Counted from the stretch's first letter, positions 52,597 to 62,297 are shown. The stretch: DNA of 64,000 bases from Hoeflea_A sp039025395 (GCA_039025395.1 JBCCOK010000013.1:1-64000), one strand, 5' to 3'. The notes: a model not told the origin generated them from the sequence alone. Program-made: numbers and translations.

Positions 52597-54084
52597 ATGT
52601 TTGGCAAACGCGGAAAAGACGGGTTCGGTACTGCCGGCGAAACAATCGAGCGTTCGCTGCCGCAGGCACCTGAAACGGAGCCGAACAATATAGTTGAGGA
52701 TTCCGGCGCGCCGTTGCCGGAAGATGCGATGGTGAGCGGCAACACGCCGATCGCCCCGGGCAGTGATCGGCCGGAACAAAAGCGCCGAGTTACCAAAAAG
52801 TCGGACGGATACTACACGACGAAATCGCAGGTATTTTCCGCGTTAATCGACACAATCGATTTGTCGCAGCTTTCGAAACTCGACAATGAAAGCGCGCGTG
52901 AGGAAATCCGCGATATCGTCAACGATATCATCACCATCAAGAACTTTGCCATGTCGATATCCGAGCAGGAAGAGCTGCTTGAGGATATCTGCAACGACGT
53001 TCTCGGCTACGGTCCGCTGGAGCCGCTTCTGGCGCGCGACGAAATCGCCGATATCATGATCAACGGTGCCGGCCATAGCTACATCGAAGTCAACGGCAAG
53101 GTCGAAGAGTCCGATATACGCTTCCGCGACGAAGGTCAGCTTCTATCCATTTGCCAGCGGATTGTCAGCCAGGTTGGCCGCCGCGTCGACGAATCGAGCC
53201 CTATTTGTGATGCGCGCTTGCCGGACGGATCTCGCGTCAACGTCATAGCGCCGCCGCTGGCGATCGACGGCACAACGCTGACGATTCGTAAGTTTAAGAA
53301 AGACAAACTGACCCTCGATCAGTTGGTTAATTATGGTTCGATAACGCCGCCCGGTGCCACATTGCTGCAGATAATCGGCCGAGTGCGGTGCAATGTTATC
53401 ATTTCGGGCGGAACCGGTTCCGGTAAGACCACACTGCTCAATTGCTTGACGCGTTACATCGATGGGACCGAGCGGATCATTACCTGCGAAGACTCTGCCG
53501 AACTGCAACTCCAGCAACCGCATGTGGTTCGCCTTGAAACGCGCCCGCCAAACATCGAGGGCGAGGGCGAGATAACAATGCGGGACCTTGTGAAGAACTG
53601 TCTGCGGATGCGTCCTGAACGGATCATCGTGGGCGAGGTTCGCGGACCCGAGGTTTTCGACCTGCTTCAGGCGATGAACACCGGTCACGATGGTTCGATG
53701 GGTACGATCCACTCGAACTCGCCCCGCGAGTGTCTCAGCCGTATGGAGTCGATGATCGCCATGGGCGGTTATTCCCTGCCGGCCAAAACAGTCCGTGAAA
53801 TGATCAGCAGCTCAGTTGACGTCATTATCCAGGCTGCCCGGCTGCGCGACGGCTCCAGACGGATCACCCAAATCAGTGAGGTGACCGGCATGGAAGGCGA
53901 TGTAATTATCACGCAGGACCTGATGACGTTTGAGTTTGAAGGCGAGGACACCAACGGAAATATCATCGGTCGGCATTGTTCAACCGGGATAGGTCGGCCG
54001 CATTTCTGGGACCGGGCCCGTTACTTTAACGAGGAAAATCGTCTGGCAGACGCGCTCGATAGCTTGGAGCAAGCCACCGAATAG
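52597..54084 (+). CDS. cpaF: Flp pilus assembly ATPase CpaF (TadA)
   Basis: 495-aa secretion ATPase of the VirB11/TadA class. A variable N-terminal 80 residues precede the core: LGYGPLEPLLARDEIADIMINGAGH (136-160), Walker A GGTGSGKTTL (271-280), Asp-box ITCEDSAELQLQQPH, Walker B ERIIVGEVRGPE and the His-box TGHDGSMGTIHSNSP. It powers pilus extension and retraction at the inner membrane through TadB and TadC. GGGG precedes the ATG. Confidence 0.94.
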   Translation: MFGKRGKDGFGTAGETIERSLPQAPETEPNNIVEDSGAPLPEDAMVSGNTPIAPGSDRPEQKRRVTKKSDGYYTTKSQVFSALIDTIDLSQLSKLDNESAREEIRDIVNDIITIKNFAMSISEQEELLEDICNDVLGYGPLEPLLARDEIADIMINGAGHSYIEVNGKVEESDIRFRDEGQLLSICQRIVSQVGRRVDESSPICDARLPDGSRVNVIAPPLAIDGTTLTIRKFKKDKLTLDQLVNYGSITPPGATLLQIIGRVRCNVIISGGTGSGKTTLLNCLTRYIDGTERIITCEDSAELQLQQPHVVRLETRPPNIEGEGEITMRDLVKNCLRMRPERIIVGEVRGPEVFDLLQAMNTGHDGSMGTIHSNSPRECLSRMESMIAMGGYSLPAKTVREMISSSVDVIIQAARLRDGSRRITQISEVTGMEGDVIITQDLMTFEFEGEDTNGNIIGRHCSTGIGRPHFWDRARYFNEENRLADALDSLEQATE

Positions 54085-54125
54085 TCTTGCGTATTGGCGT
54101 GAGTCGTCAAGAAAGGTAGTCAAAA

Positions 54126-55136
54126 ATGTTCGGGATTGATTCCACGGTACTGCTGGTCGTCGTCCTTGTTGCCGTTGCAGCCGGCGGCCTCGCATATACC
54201 GTTCTGTTTCCGACGATTGAAACACAGGACAAGGCCGACAAGCGTCTTAACAGGGTACGACTTCAGGAGACCGACAGTGGCGCCCTGAAAATGGCGCGCG
54301 ATCGCGACTACGAAGCCGCGAAACGGCGCAGGTCGGTTCAGGAATCGCTTAAGGATCTCGAGGAGAAGCAGAAAAAGAAGACCGACTACGGTTCTCCGCC
54401 GCTCAAGATTGCGCTGCAGCAGACAGGATGGGATATTACTGTTTTGCAGTTCAACATCGCCAGCGTCGTTGCCGGTTTACTTTCGGGTCTCGGCACTTTC
54501 ATTGCCGGCGCGCCGTGGTACCTGGCTGTGGGAATGATGTTTGTCGGCGGTCTTGGAATCCCGCGCTGGATCGTCCAGTTCAAACGTAACCGGCGGTTCA
54601 AAGCTTTCATAAACGAGTTCCCAAACGCTCTTGACGTGATGGTTCGCTCAATCCGGTCGGGTCTTCCCATCAATGATGCTTTGCGCCTGATCGCGGTCGA
54701 AGCTGAAGAGCCTCTGCGCAGCGAGTTCAAGCGGATTGTCGAAGCACAGCAGTTGGGTCTGACAATTCCGGAAGCCTGCAGCCGCCTGCACGAGAACATT
54801 CCGCTGCCGGAAACCAACTTCTTTGCCATTGTCATCACGATTCAGGCCCAGGCCGGCGGCAATTTGTCCGAAGCCTTGGCCAACCTTTCACGTGTGCTGC
54901 GGGATCGCAAGAAGATGAAGGCAAAGATCGACGCGCTGTCCATGGAAGCAAAGGTATCGGCTGTCATCATCGGATCGTTGCCATTTTTCATCATTGCGGC
55001 GGTGTACCTCACGACACCAAACTACATCATGCCTTTGTTCACCGATCAGCGCGGACATCTTATTCTCGGCATATCAGCCGTATGGATGACGATAGGGATT
55101 CTGGTCATGCGCAACATGATCAACTTCGATATCTGA
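54126..55136 (+). CDS. tadB: Flp pilus inner-membrane protein TadB
   Basis: 336-aa type II secretion F-like membrane protein. One N-terminal span, a cytoplasmic basic region, spans near 100-145, the T2SF domain with FINEFPNALDVMVRSIRSGLPINDALRLIAVEAEEPLRSE, and two spans at the C-terminus (about 280-335). It forms the platform with TadC. AAAGG precedes the ATG, 41 bp after cpaF. Confidence 0.93.
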   Translation: MFGIDSTVLLVVVLVAVAAGGLAYTVLFPTIETQDKADKRLNRVRLQETDSGALKMARDRDYEAAKRRRSVQESLKDLEEKQKKKTDYGSPPLKIALQQTGWDITVLQFNIASVVAGLLSGLGTFIAGAPWYLAVGMMFVGGLGIPRWIVQFKRNRRFKAFINEFPNALDVMVRSIRSGLPINDALRLIAVEAEEPLRSEFKRIVEAQQLGLTIPEACSRLHENIPLPETNFFAIVITIQAQAGGNLSEALANLSRVLRDRKKMKAKIDALSMEAKVSAVIIGSLPFFIIAAVYLTTPNYIMPLFTDQRGHLILGISAVWMTIGILVMRNMINFDI

Positions 55137-55178
55137 GCATAAAAGAGGGGCCAAGCCGATCAAGGAAGCCGTTCAGCC

Positions 55179-56153
55179 ATGATTAACACTTTGACAGACC
55201 CGACATTTGTGTTGGCAGCCCTTGTCGGCATAGCGGTCTTTGCCACGATGTTTACGATCTTCATGCCCATGTTCGAGCGTGGAGACCTTAAGGCGCGCAT
55301 GAAGGCTGTGGCAGTTGAGCGCGATGAGATCAGGGCGCGTGAGCGTGCGCGGCTCAAGGCCGAAGCGTCTAATGTGCGCGGCTCTTTGCGCCAGCAAAAC
55401 AATACGTCGGTGCGCCAGCTTGTCGAGAAGTTGAACCTGCGCGAGGCTTTGGTTGATGCAAACACGGAAAAGAAGCTTCGCACAGCAGGATTTCGCACAC
55501 AGAACGCCCTGAACATGTTCCTGTTCGCCCGCTTCAGTTTGCCGTTCCTGTTTTTCGTTGGAGCCGCCTTCTACATCTTTTGGCTCGACGGGCTGGCGGA
55601 TCAGCCGACTGCGATTCGCTTTGTTATGGTCATTGGCGCGGCCTATCTCGGATTCTTCGCGCCAAACATCTTTGTCTCCAATCGCACCGCCAAACGTCAG
55701 AAATCGATCCGCAACGCCTGGCCGGATGCGTTGGACTTGATGCTGATATGCGTCGAGTCGGGCGTTTCGATCGAAGCGGCGTTCAAGCGTGTGGCAGACG
55801 AGGTTGCGACGCAATCGGCGCCATTGGCTGAGGAACTGGTTTTGACGACGGCCGAACTCTCCTATCTCGACGAGCGCCGCAAGGGCTTTGAAAACTTGGG
55901 AGACCGCACCGGTCTTGAGATCGTGAAGGCGGTAACCCAAGCCCTGATACAGGCAGAGCGATATGGTACGCCGGTAGCTCAGGCGCTACGGGTTCTGGCG
56001 CAGGAAAGCCGCGACATGCGCATGACGGAAGCTGAGAAAAAGGCAGCCGCGCTGCCGCCGAAGCTTACGGTTCCGATGATTTTGTTTTTCCTGCCGGTCA
56101 TCTTCGGGGTCATTCTCGGACCGGCAATGATGAGCGTCTTCGACACGATCTGA
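55179..56153 (+). CDS. tadC: Flp pilus inner-membrane protein TadC
   Basis: 324-aa T2SF-family protein paired with TadB. NAWPDALDLMLICVESGVSIEAAFKRVADEVA is the conserved domain, with MRMTEAEKKAAALPPKLTVPMILFFLPVIF before the last span. It is the last gene of the plus-strand cpa operon; a hairpin terminator follows 80 bp later. Confidence 0.93.
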   Translation: MINTLTDPTFVLAALVGIAVFATMFTIFMPMFERGDLKARMKAVAVERDEIRARERARLKAEASNVRGSLRQQNNTSVRQLVEKLNLREALVDANTEKKLRTAGFRTQNALNMFLFARFSLPFLFFVGAAFYIFWLDGLADQPTAIRFVMVIGAAYLGFFAPNIFVSNRTAKRQKSIRNAWPDALDLMLICVESGVSIEAAFKRVADEVATQSAPLAEELVLTTAELSYLDERRKGFENLGDRTGLEIVKAVTQALIQAERYGTPVAQALRVLAQESRDMRMTEAEKKAAALPPKLTVPMILFFLPVIFGVILGPAMMSVFDTI

Positions 56154-56233
56154 GAATTACTAACGCTGCGTCCGACTTGTAACGCCAAAGACATCTGCGC
56201 CCGCAAACGGCGCGTACAAATCAAGAAACGCAA

Positions 56234-56264
56234 AAAACGCCCGGCGCATGAAGTCGGGCGTTTT
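56234..56264. terminator. Bidirectional rho-independent terminator
   Basis: AAAACGCCCG and CGGGCGTTTT form a 10-bp stem around an 11-nt loop, with A-run upstream and T-run downstream, so it can stop both tadC-side and tadD-side transcription. Confidence 0.8.
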
Positions 56265-56301
56265 CAGTCTCGGTCAGCAAGTGTGTTGAGTCTGTATGAC
56301 G

Positions 56302-57120
56302 CTAATTGGTGTTGTTTTCATCGCTGTTTTCGCTCAGCCGGGCCCATGCATTTTGCTGTGCCAACATTGACCTGAGATAGGCCACATTGGCCTCGGCCTG
56401 CTCGCGTGAAAGTTCGGCCCTTGCGATCGACTCGGCTTCCGCAAAGCGTCCCTGCAGGCCGACGACCATTGCCAGGTTTTGGCGTATCCGGCTGTCTGAA
56501 CCGGGCGATTCTGCGGCTTTCTTCAAAAAGTCTTCCGAGGTCTTCAGATCACCGGTCAACAGGTGAGACATTCCGAGATTGGACAGGATGGAAGGTTCGC
56601 CCGGCACAAGATCCAGTGCCTGCTTGTATTTTTGGCGTGCCTCGTTTGCCTGACCCATCTGATCCAGGATCGCGCCCTCAGCCGACAAAAGCCGCCAGTC
56701 TGGCTGGTCGGGTGTCTGTGCCCTGCGGACCGTGTCGAGAGCCTGGTCTAGCTGCCCGGCCGAAGCTTGTGCTTTGCCATAACTCGCCAGGACGTCTCTA
56801 TCCGTCGGATGGTGAATCGCAACCTGCTGCATGACGGCCAGTGCCTGCTGGTTACGGCCGGTCATTCTGAGAAGTGTTGCATAATTGATGCCCACCGCCT
56901 TGTCCTTCGGATTGGCCTTGTAGGCAGAGGCATACTTGCCCTCGACCCGCGAAAGCTCCGACGTATTCATCTGCGAGATGGCCTTGCCGCCGTTCGAGAT
57001 CGATCCGGTTTTGATGTTGCCGACATTGGCGCATCCGGCAAGAGCCGCCACGAGGGCAAATACGCAGACGCCTCGTGTGAGCGTGCGTGTGTGTGAGGAC
57101 CTCACTTCAGAGCTTGCCAT
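56302..57120 (-). CDS. tadD: TadD-like TPR lipoprotein
   Basis: 272 aa. The ATG at 57120 yields a signal peptide ending LVAALAGC, with a lipidated Cys at about residue 30, followed by tetratricopeptide repeats (about 55-250; for example WRLLSAEGAILDQMGQANEARQKYKQAL). TadD proteins are outer-membrane-associated lipoproteins that help the CpaC secretin assemble. The frame is open for 36 codons further upstream, but these lack signal-peptide character and fall across the promoter region. It is convergent with tadC. Confidence 0.88.
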   Translation of the reverse strand: MASSEVRSSHTRTLTRGVCVFALVAALAGCANVGNIKTGSISNGGKAISQMNTSELSRVEGKYASAYKANPKDKAVGINYATLLRMTGRNQQALAVMQQVAIHHPTDRDVLASYGKAQASAGQLDQALDTVRRAQTPDQPDWRLLSAEGAILDQMGQANEARQKYKQALDLVPGEPSILSNLGMSHLLTGDLKTSEDFLKKAAESPGSDSRIRQNLAMVVGLQGRFAEAESIARAELSREQAEANVAYLRSMLAQQNAWARLSENSDENNTN

Positions 57121-57250
57121 GACTGTATCCCGTTTCCCCTCTTTCCAGCGGCTAAAGGTACCGCACGGTAGACATTCGATCGGATTGGTGATTACGCTCT
57201 GCTGCAGAATGCACCAGCCTTTGGTCATCCGCCCCTCTTTATCAATATTC

Positions 57251-57275
57251 CGTTAACCCTAACGGATGGTTAACG
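57251..57275. promoter_or_regulatory. CGTTAACC/GGTTAACG inverted repeat
   Basis: 8-bp perfect arms with a 9-bp spacer, placed between the divergent tadD and aminopeptidase genes and ending 19 bp before the latter's ATG. Each arm contains TTAAC, also the core of CtrA half-sites, but the spacing does not fit CtrA. Confidence 0.45.
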
Positions 57276-57294
57276 AAAGGAGCCCGTGTACCCG

Positions 57295-58665
57295 ATGAAT
57301 GTTGCAAGCTTTGCAGATGTATCCGATAGCGCCAGACCGGTCTTTCTGGTTAGAGAAGGCAGCCTCGATGCGGTCGGCAAAGACGCTCACATCCGGCGCT
57401 GGATTGACGAGACCGGCTTTACCGCCGCGGCCGGGGAACTTCAGTTGCTGCCCGGTCCCGATGGATCGCTTGCCGGCGCGCTGTTCGGCATCGGCAAGGA
57501 CGCGTCGCGACAATTGCTGTGTGGTTCACTGGCAAGAAATCTGCCCGGCGGCGACTGGTTTGTAAACGATCCAGGAGACAATGCGCTGGCCTGTGCGCTT
57601 GGGTTCGGCCTGGGATCCTACCGTTTCGACCGCTACAGGAAGCAACGCATGCCGGCGGTTCGCTTGGTCTGTCCTGAGACGGTTGACAGGGCCGATATCG
57701 AACGGGTCCTAAAGGGCTGTTTTCTTGCTCGTGATCTTGTCAACACACCCGTTAATGACATGGGGCCTGCGGAATTGGAAGGCAGCTTTCGACAGCTCGC
57801 TGATGCCCACGGGGCATTGGTCACAACAGTCGAAGGCGAGCAACTGCTCAACGAGAACTTTCCTTTGATCCATGCGGTGGGTCGGGCAAGCATTGCCGCG
57901 CCCCGGCTGCTGGACATGCGTTGGGGAAACGGGAACGCACCTCCGGTAACGCTCGTCGGCAAGGGCGTGTGCTTTGACACTGGCGGGCTGGACATAAAAT
58001 CGGCGGCAGGCATGTTGTTGATGAAGAAAGACATGGGCGGCGCCGCCAATGTCATCGGCCTTGCTTCCATGATCATGGATGCAAAACTTCCTGTGCATTT
58101 GCGGGTGCTGATACCGGCCGTCGAAAACGCCATCGCCGGCAATGCTTTCCGGCCCGGAGATATCCTGAACAGCCGAAAGGGTATTTCGGTTGAAATCGGC
58201 AACACGGATGCCGAGGGCCGTTTGGTGCTGGCCGATGCGCTTTGTCTGGCCGACGAGGAAGAACCGCAGCTTGTAATAGATATGGCAACGCTGACCGGTG
58301 CGGCGCGTGTGGCGTTGGGGCCGGATTTGGCGCCCTACTATACTCGCAGCGATTCATTCGCCACAGCGCTTGAGGAGGCGGCGGCCGCGACGTTTGATCC
58401 GGTTTGGCGCATGCCCCTTTATGCGCCCTACGCGCGAAATCTTTCTTCGCCCATCGCCGATATGAACAACGCGCCGGCCGGCGGGATGGCGGGATCGGTG
58501 GTCGCCGCCCTGTTCCTGAACCGATTTGTTGAGCGCGCGGCCGAATGGGCGCATTTCGACATCTACGCCTGGAACCCGACAGACAAACCGCATGCGCCGG
58601 TCGGCGGCGAAGCCCAGGCGATCAGGGCGCTTTACGATCTGCTTTGCCGCCGCTACCCGGCGTGA
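57295..58665 (+). CDS. Leucyl aminopeptidase family (M17) protein
   Basis: 456-aa cytosolic metallo-aminopeptidase. The catalytic half has VGKGVCFDTGGLDIKSAAGM with the metal Lys and Asp, and IGNTDAEGRLVLADAL with the NTDAEGRL signature; both zinc-site aspartates/glutamate are visible. Length of about 456 aa is slightly short for PepA (about 500), matching the PepA/PepB-like paralogue found in rhizobia. Two starts compete: ATG at 57295 (12 bp from GGAG) or GTG at 57286 (3 bp). Peptide turnover or cofactor-peptide processing is the usual role. Confidence 0.9.
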   Translation: MNVASFADVSDSARPVFLVREGSLDAVGKDAHIRRWIDETGFTAAAGELQLLPGPDGSLAGALFGIGKDASRQLLCGSLARNLPGGDWFVNDPGDNALACALGFGLGSYRFDRYRKQRMPAVRLVCPETVDRADIERVLKGCFLARDLVNTPVNDMGPAELEGSFRQLADAHGALVTTVEGEQLLNENFPLIHAVGRASIAAPRLLDMRWGNGNAPPVTLVGKGVCFDTGGLDIKSAAGMLLMKKDMGGAANVIGLASMIMDAKLPVHLRVLIPAVENAIAGNAFRPGDILNSRKGISVEIGNTDAEGRLVLADALCLADEEEPQLVIDMATLTGAARVALGPDLAPYYTRSDSFATALEEAAAATFDPVWRMPLYAPYARNLSSPIADMNNAPAGGMAGSVVAALFLNRFVERAAEWAHFDIYAWNPTDKPHAPVGGEAQAIRALYDLLCRRYPA

Positions 58666-58749
58666 CCGAGCAATAGTGGGCTTTGACGCGAAAAGCCGTG
58701 AATGATACGGTAGCGAAACGATTCCACCTCAGATAGCGGCAGAAAAGGA

Positions 58750-59100
58750 ATGAGCGTCTTACTGAGGCCTTCCCAGGCGCTGCATCTTTGGCACAGTGCA
58801 ACGCTTGAACTCGTCCGCTCGGACGCGCCTGATCTGACGCTGCGCCAACTGAGCATACTGCTTCACATCTACCTTGTGCCGCCACCCCACACGGTGCGCG
58901 GCCTTGCATCCACCCTTGGCGTAACAAAGCCTGTGGTCACGCGCGCGCTGGACTCAATGGGTTCTTTGGGTCTCGTGCGCCGCTCGCGCGACGAACAGGA
59001 TCGCCGCAACGTGATTATCCAGCGCACAGTCACCGGCGCTCTCTATCTCGAAAAACTTGGTGATATTATTATCGAACAGGGCAAGGAACTCCCGCTTTGA
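58750..59100 (+). CDS. MarR-family transcriptional regulator
   Basis: 116-aa compact MarR-type winged-helix protein: LTLRQLSILLHIYL, HTVRGLASTLGVTKPVVTRALDSMGSLGLV (recognition helix) and the wing RRSRDEQDRRNVIIQRT. It is shorter than typical MarR (about 140), missing part of the C-terminal dimer helix. Its stop overlaps the TTG start of the NlpC/P60 gene, so it is translated with it. Effector unknown. Confidence 0.88.
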   Translation: MSVLLRPSQALHLWHSATLELVRSDAPDLTLRQLSILLHIYLVPPPHTVRGLASTLGVTKPVVTRALDSMGSLGLVRRSRDEQDRRNVIIQRTVTGALYLEKLGDIIIEQGKELPL

Positions 59101-59960
59101 TCGATCCGTTGGACAAAAGGCTCAATGCCTATCGGTCCGATCTGGCCGATATTGCCTTGCAGGACAAGGTAAAGGCGGACAGATATGCCGCCGGAGATGT
59201 TCGGGTTGTCACCCAACCTGTCCTTGATCTCCATGTCGATCCAGATCCGGCGTCCGAAATCGGGACGCAGGCGCTATTGGGCGAAATTGTCCGCGTATTT
59301 GACGAGGCTGACGGTATGAGCTGGATCCAGCTCGATGACGACCGTTATGTCGGCTATGCCAAGTCGCACGCTCTGGCGCCTGAGGGGCCGAAGACAAGCC
59401 ATATTGTGAGAGCTCCGCGCACGTTCATTTATTCCGATGCGGATCTGCGCAGCCCTGTGCGCGCCGCCTGCTCGATGGGAAGCCGCATCCTGCCGGTGGA
59501 AACCCGGACCACCCGCGGCACCGACTATTTCGTCCTCTCGGACGGCAGCGCGGTCATTGCTGATCACGTCGCACCGCTGGCAGATGTAGCGCCTGACTAC
59601 GTTGCTGTTGCCGCTCAGCTTCTGCTCGCGCCTTATCTTTGGGGCGGAACCTCGGCTTTCGGGCTGGATTGCTCCGGACTGGTACGGCTATCCATGGCGA
59701 TGTGCGGGCGACTGGTGCCTCGCGACACAGACATGCAGGCGGCGGCGCTCGGCGAAGAAATCGATTGTGGTGATGACTTTACCCAACTGCGACGCGGCGA
59801 TCTGCTGTTCTGGAAAGGCCATGTGGCGATCGCCGAAGACAATCGAATGGCAATCCATGCCAGCGGTCATTCCATGCAGGTGGTGCGCGAACCGGTTCAG
59901 GATGCGATAGGCCGCATCGCCCGCTTTTACGGCAAACCCATTTGCGCCAGACGTCCCTGA
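59097..59960 (+). CDS. NlpC/P60 family hydrolase
   Basis: 287 aa. Two SH3-like segments (about 40-165) precede a C-terminal NlpC/P60 domain with the catalytic Cys in GLDCSGLV (about 199-206), the His in GHVAIA (about 241-246) and a third polar residue near HASGHS. Predicted to cleave D-gamma-Glu-mDAP or similar bonds in peptidoglycan stem peptides. No signal peptide is seen, so it may recycle peptides in the cytoplasm, fitting the nearby yej peptide importer and the M17 peptidase. TTG start with AAGGA eight bases upstream, overlapping the MarR stop. Confidence 0.9.
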   Translation: MIDPLDKRLNAYRSDLADIALQDKVKADRYAAGDVRVVTQPVLDLHVDPDPASEIGTQALLGEIVRVFDEADGMSWIQLDDDRYVGYAKSHALAPEGPKTSHIVRAPRTFIYSDADLRSPVRAACSMGSRILPVETRTTRGTDYFVLSDGSAVIADHVAPLADVAPDYVAVAAQLLLAPYLWGGTSAFGLDCSGLVRLSMAMCGRLVPRDTDMQAAALGEEIDCGDDFTQLRRGDLLFWKGHVAIAEDNRMAIHASGHSMQVVREPVQDAIGRIARFYGKPICARRP

Positions 59961-60116
59961 ACAAGGGTTGTCTTAACGCCCTGTTCGCGCCGACAATCTT
60001 TCGGGCGAGTGTCGCCGCCGGCAGAGGTTTCCATCTGAACCGGACTTGCTTTCGCGCCCTGTTGCAGTGCAACATGAGTGCTTGAACTCTCGATTACCTT
60101 CAATAAATACGTGGCG

Positions 60117-60656
60117 ATGAAAGCCTGTCGTGTACACATAACCGGAGCCAGCGGTGCGGGAACCACGTCATTGAGCCGGGCTCTGGCGCAATCGTGGTCG
60201 GTGCCCTGCCACGATACCGATGACTTTTATTGGCAACCGGTCGAGCCGGCCTTCTCGCAAAAGCGCAGCGAGGCGGAACGGCTGGAATTGATGCAGCGGC
60301 TGTTTCTGCCGCGTAAAGCCTGGATTTTGTCAGGCTCGCTGATGGGCTGGGGCGATATACTGAAACCACATTTTGATGCGGTCGTCTTCTTGCAGCTCGA
60401 CCCCGCGATAAGGCTGAAGCGGTTGCGAGACCGGGAGATAAAGCGCTTTGGCAGAGACGCTTTGGAGAAGGGCGGCACGCGGAATGCGCAGCATGAAGCC
60501 TTCATGCGATGGGCCGCCGGCTACGACGATCCTGCATTTGCAGGACGCAGCCTTGCCAATCATGAGGCGTGGTTTGACGATCTTGACTGCCGCATCCTGC
60601 GGCTAGACAGCGCATTGCCTGTCGATCAGCTTGTTTCCCGGATTCTAGCAGCTTAG
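60117..60656 (+). CDS. P-loop kinase-like protein
   Basis: 179-aa P-loop NTPase resembling shikimate- or adenylate-kinase-like AAA_18/AAA_33 proteins. The P-loop reads GASGAGTTSLS, where the usual GK(S/T) lysine is replaced by Thr (G-A-G-T-T), so ordinary ATP phosphate binding may be weakened. CHDTDDFYWQPVEPAF and a LID-like stretch with RLKRLRDREIKRFG follow. A substrate cannot be proposed. The ATG at 60117 is preferred over one at 60078. It is convergent with yejF, with stops 12 bp apart. Confidence 0.72.
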   Translation: MKACRVHITGASGAGTTSLSRALAQSWSVPCHDTDDFYWQPVEPAFSQKRSEAERLELMQRLFLPRKAWILSGSLMGWGDILKPHFDAVVFLQLDPAIRLKRLRDREIKRFGRDALEKGGTRNAQHEAFMRWAAGYDDPAFAGRSLANHEAWFDDLDCRILRLDSALPVDQLVSRILAA

Positions 60657-60668
60657 ATCGGAGTTGTT

Positions 60669-62297
60669 TTAGTCGCTAACAACGCCAGCGGGTGTTGCGA
60701 CAAGGTCGAATGCCGCCGCCATCAGCGCTTTGGTGTAATCGTCTTGCGGATGATCGAAGATCTGCTCGGCCGGGCCTTGTTCGACCACCTTGCCAAAGCG
60801 CATCACAATAACGTTGTTGGCAAGCGCTCGCACCACCTTGAGATCATGGCTAATGAACAGATAGGCGAGATCGTGATCGCGCTGGAGTTTGCGCAAAAGG
60901 TCGACAACCTGCGCCTGCACGCTCATATCGAGCGCCGATGTCGGCTCATCGAGCATGACGAAACGTGGGTTCAGCACCATTGCACGCGCAATCGCTATGC
61001 GTTGACGCTGGCCGCCCGAAAATTCATGCGGGTAGCGCCAGCGTGTGGAGGGATCAAGCCCCACTTCTTCTAGCGCTCCGGCGACTTTCTCGTCCCGCTC
61101 GTTTCGACTCAGATGTGGCTGGTGAATGCTGAGGCCTTCGGAAACGATCTCGGCGATCGACATGCGCGGCGAAAGTGAACCGTAGGGATCCTGGAACACG
61201 ACCTGCATCTGGTTGCGAAGCGGTTTCATTTCCCTGAAGGAATAGCTGTCGATATTCTTTCCGACAAAGCCGATCCTGCCTTTCGAACTGATAAGCCGTG
61301 TCAGCGCCAATCCGAGGGTCGTCTTGCCCGAGCCGGATTCGCCGACAATTCCCAGCGTCTGGCCTGCACGAAGCGTCACATCGATACCGTCAACAGCCTT
61401 TACGTAGTCGGCTGTGCGACGCAAAAAGCCCTTCTTGATCGGAAACCAGACCCTAACGTCCTTTCCCTCGATAACGATGGGCGAGGTATCATCGGGCTTC
61501 GGTGGATCGCCCTTCGGTTCGGCGGCCAGCAAGTGCTTCGTATAACGGTGTTGCGGCCTTTCGAATATGTCCGCCGTCGGCCCAGTCTCGACAATTTCGC
61601 CCTGCGTCATCACGCAGACACGATCTGCAATCTTGCGCACCACTCCAAGGTCATGGGTGATAAACAGCATCGACATCCCGTGGTCTTTTTTCAGCTCGCC
61701 GAGCAGCTCCAGGATTTGTGCCTGCACCGTCACGTCGAGCGCGGTTGTCGGTTCGTCTGCAATGAGCAGTTCCGGGCGGTTGGCGAGTGCCATTGCAATC
61801 ATCACCCTTTGCCGCTGTCCGCCGCTCAGTTCGTGCGGATAGGCCGAAAGCCGCTTCTCCGGGTCGCGGATCCCCACCTGATTGAGCAACTCGAGTGTAC
61901 GCTCGCGCGCTGCCCGGTCGAACAGGCCCTGATGGAGTCCGAGGATCTCGCCAATCTGCCGTTCGATGGTATGCAGCGGATTGAGCGACGTCATAGGCTC
62001 CTGAAAAATCATCGTCACATCATTTCCGCGAACCGAGCGCAATGCGGCGTCGGGCGCTGAAAGCAAGTCTTCGCCCTTGAAGACGATTTTGCCCGAAGGA
62101 TGGCTCGCTGCCGGGTAGGGCAGCAATTTGAGTACCGAAAGCGCTGTAACGGATTTGCCAGAACCCGATTCGCCAACAAGTGCAACGGTTTCACCCTTGC
62201 TGATATCGAACGAGATTCGGTCGACGGCCAGTGTCTCCTCGTTGCCCTGGCGGAACGAAACGGAAAGGTCGGAGATGGAGAGCAGCGGCTCGGTCAT
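60669..62297 (-). CDS. yejF: Peptide ABC transporter ATP-binding protein YejF
   Basis: 542-aa fused tandem ATPase of the oligopeptide family. Both halves are complete: Walker A GESGSGKSV and GESGSGKTT, signatures LSGGQRQRV and FSGGQRQRI, Walker B LLIADEPTTALD and FVMLDEPTSALD. The C-terminal zinc/oligopeptide extension of OppF-type proteins follows each half. It powers uptake of peptides (microcin C-type in the yej family) through YejB/YejE. Its ATG overlaps the yejE stop by 4 bp. Confidence 0.93.
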   Translation of the reverse strand: MTEPLLSISDLSVSFRQGNEETLAVDRISFDISKGETVALVGESGSGKSVTALSVLKLLPYPAASHPSGKIVFKGEDLLSAPDAALRSVRGNDVTMIFQEPMTSLNPLHTIERQIGEILGLHQGLFDRAARERTLELLNQVGIRDPEKRLSAYPHELSGGQRQRVMIAMALANRPELLIADEPTTALDVTVQAQILELLGELKKDHGMSMLFITHDLGVVRKIADRVCVMTQGEIVETGPTADIFERPQHRYTKHLLAAEPKGDPPKPDDTSPIVIEGKDVRVWFPIKKGFLRRTADYVKAVDGIDVTLRAGQTLGIVGESGSGKTTLGLALTRLISSKGRIGFVGKNIDSYSFREMKPLRNQMQVVFQDPYGSLSPRMSIAEIVSEGLSIHQPHLSRNERDEKVAGALEEVGLDPSTRWRYPHEFSGGQRQRIAIARAMVLNPRFVMLDEPTSALDMSVQAQVVDLLRKLQRDHDLAYLFISHDLKVVRALANNVIVMRFGKVVEQGPAEQIFDHPQDDYTKALMAAAFDLVATPAGVVSD

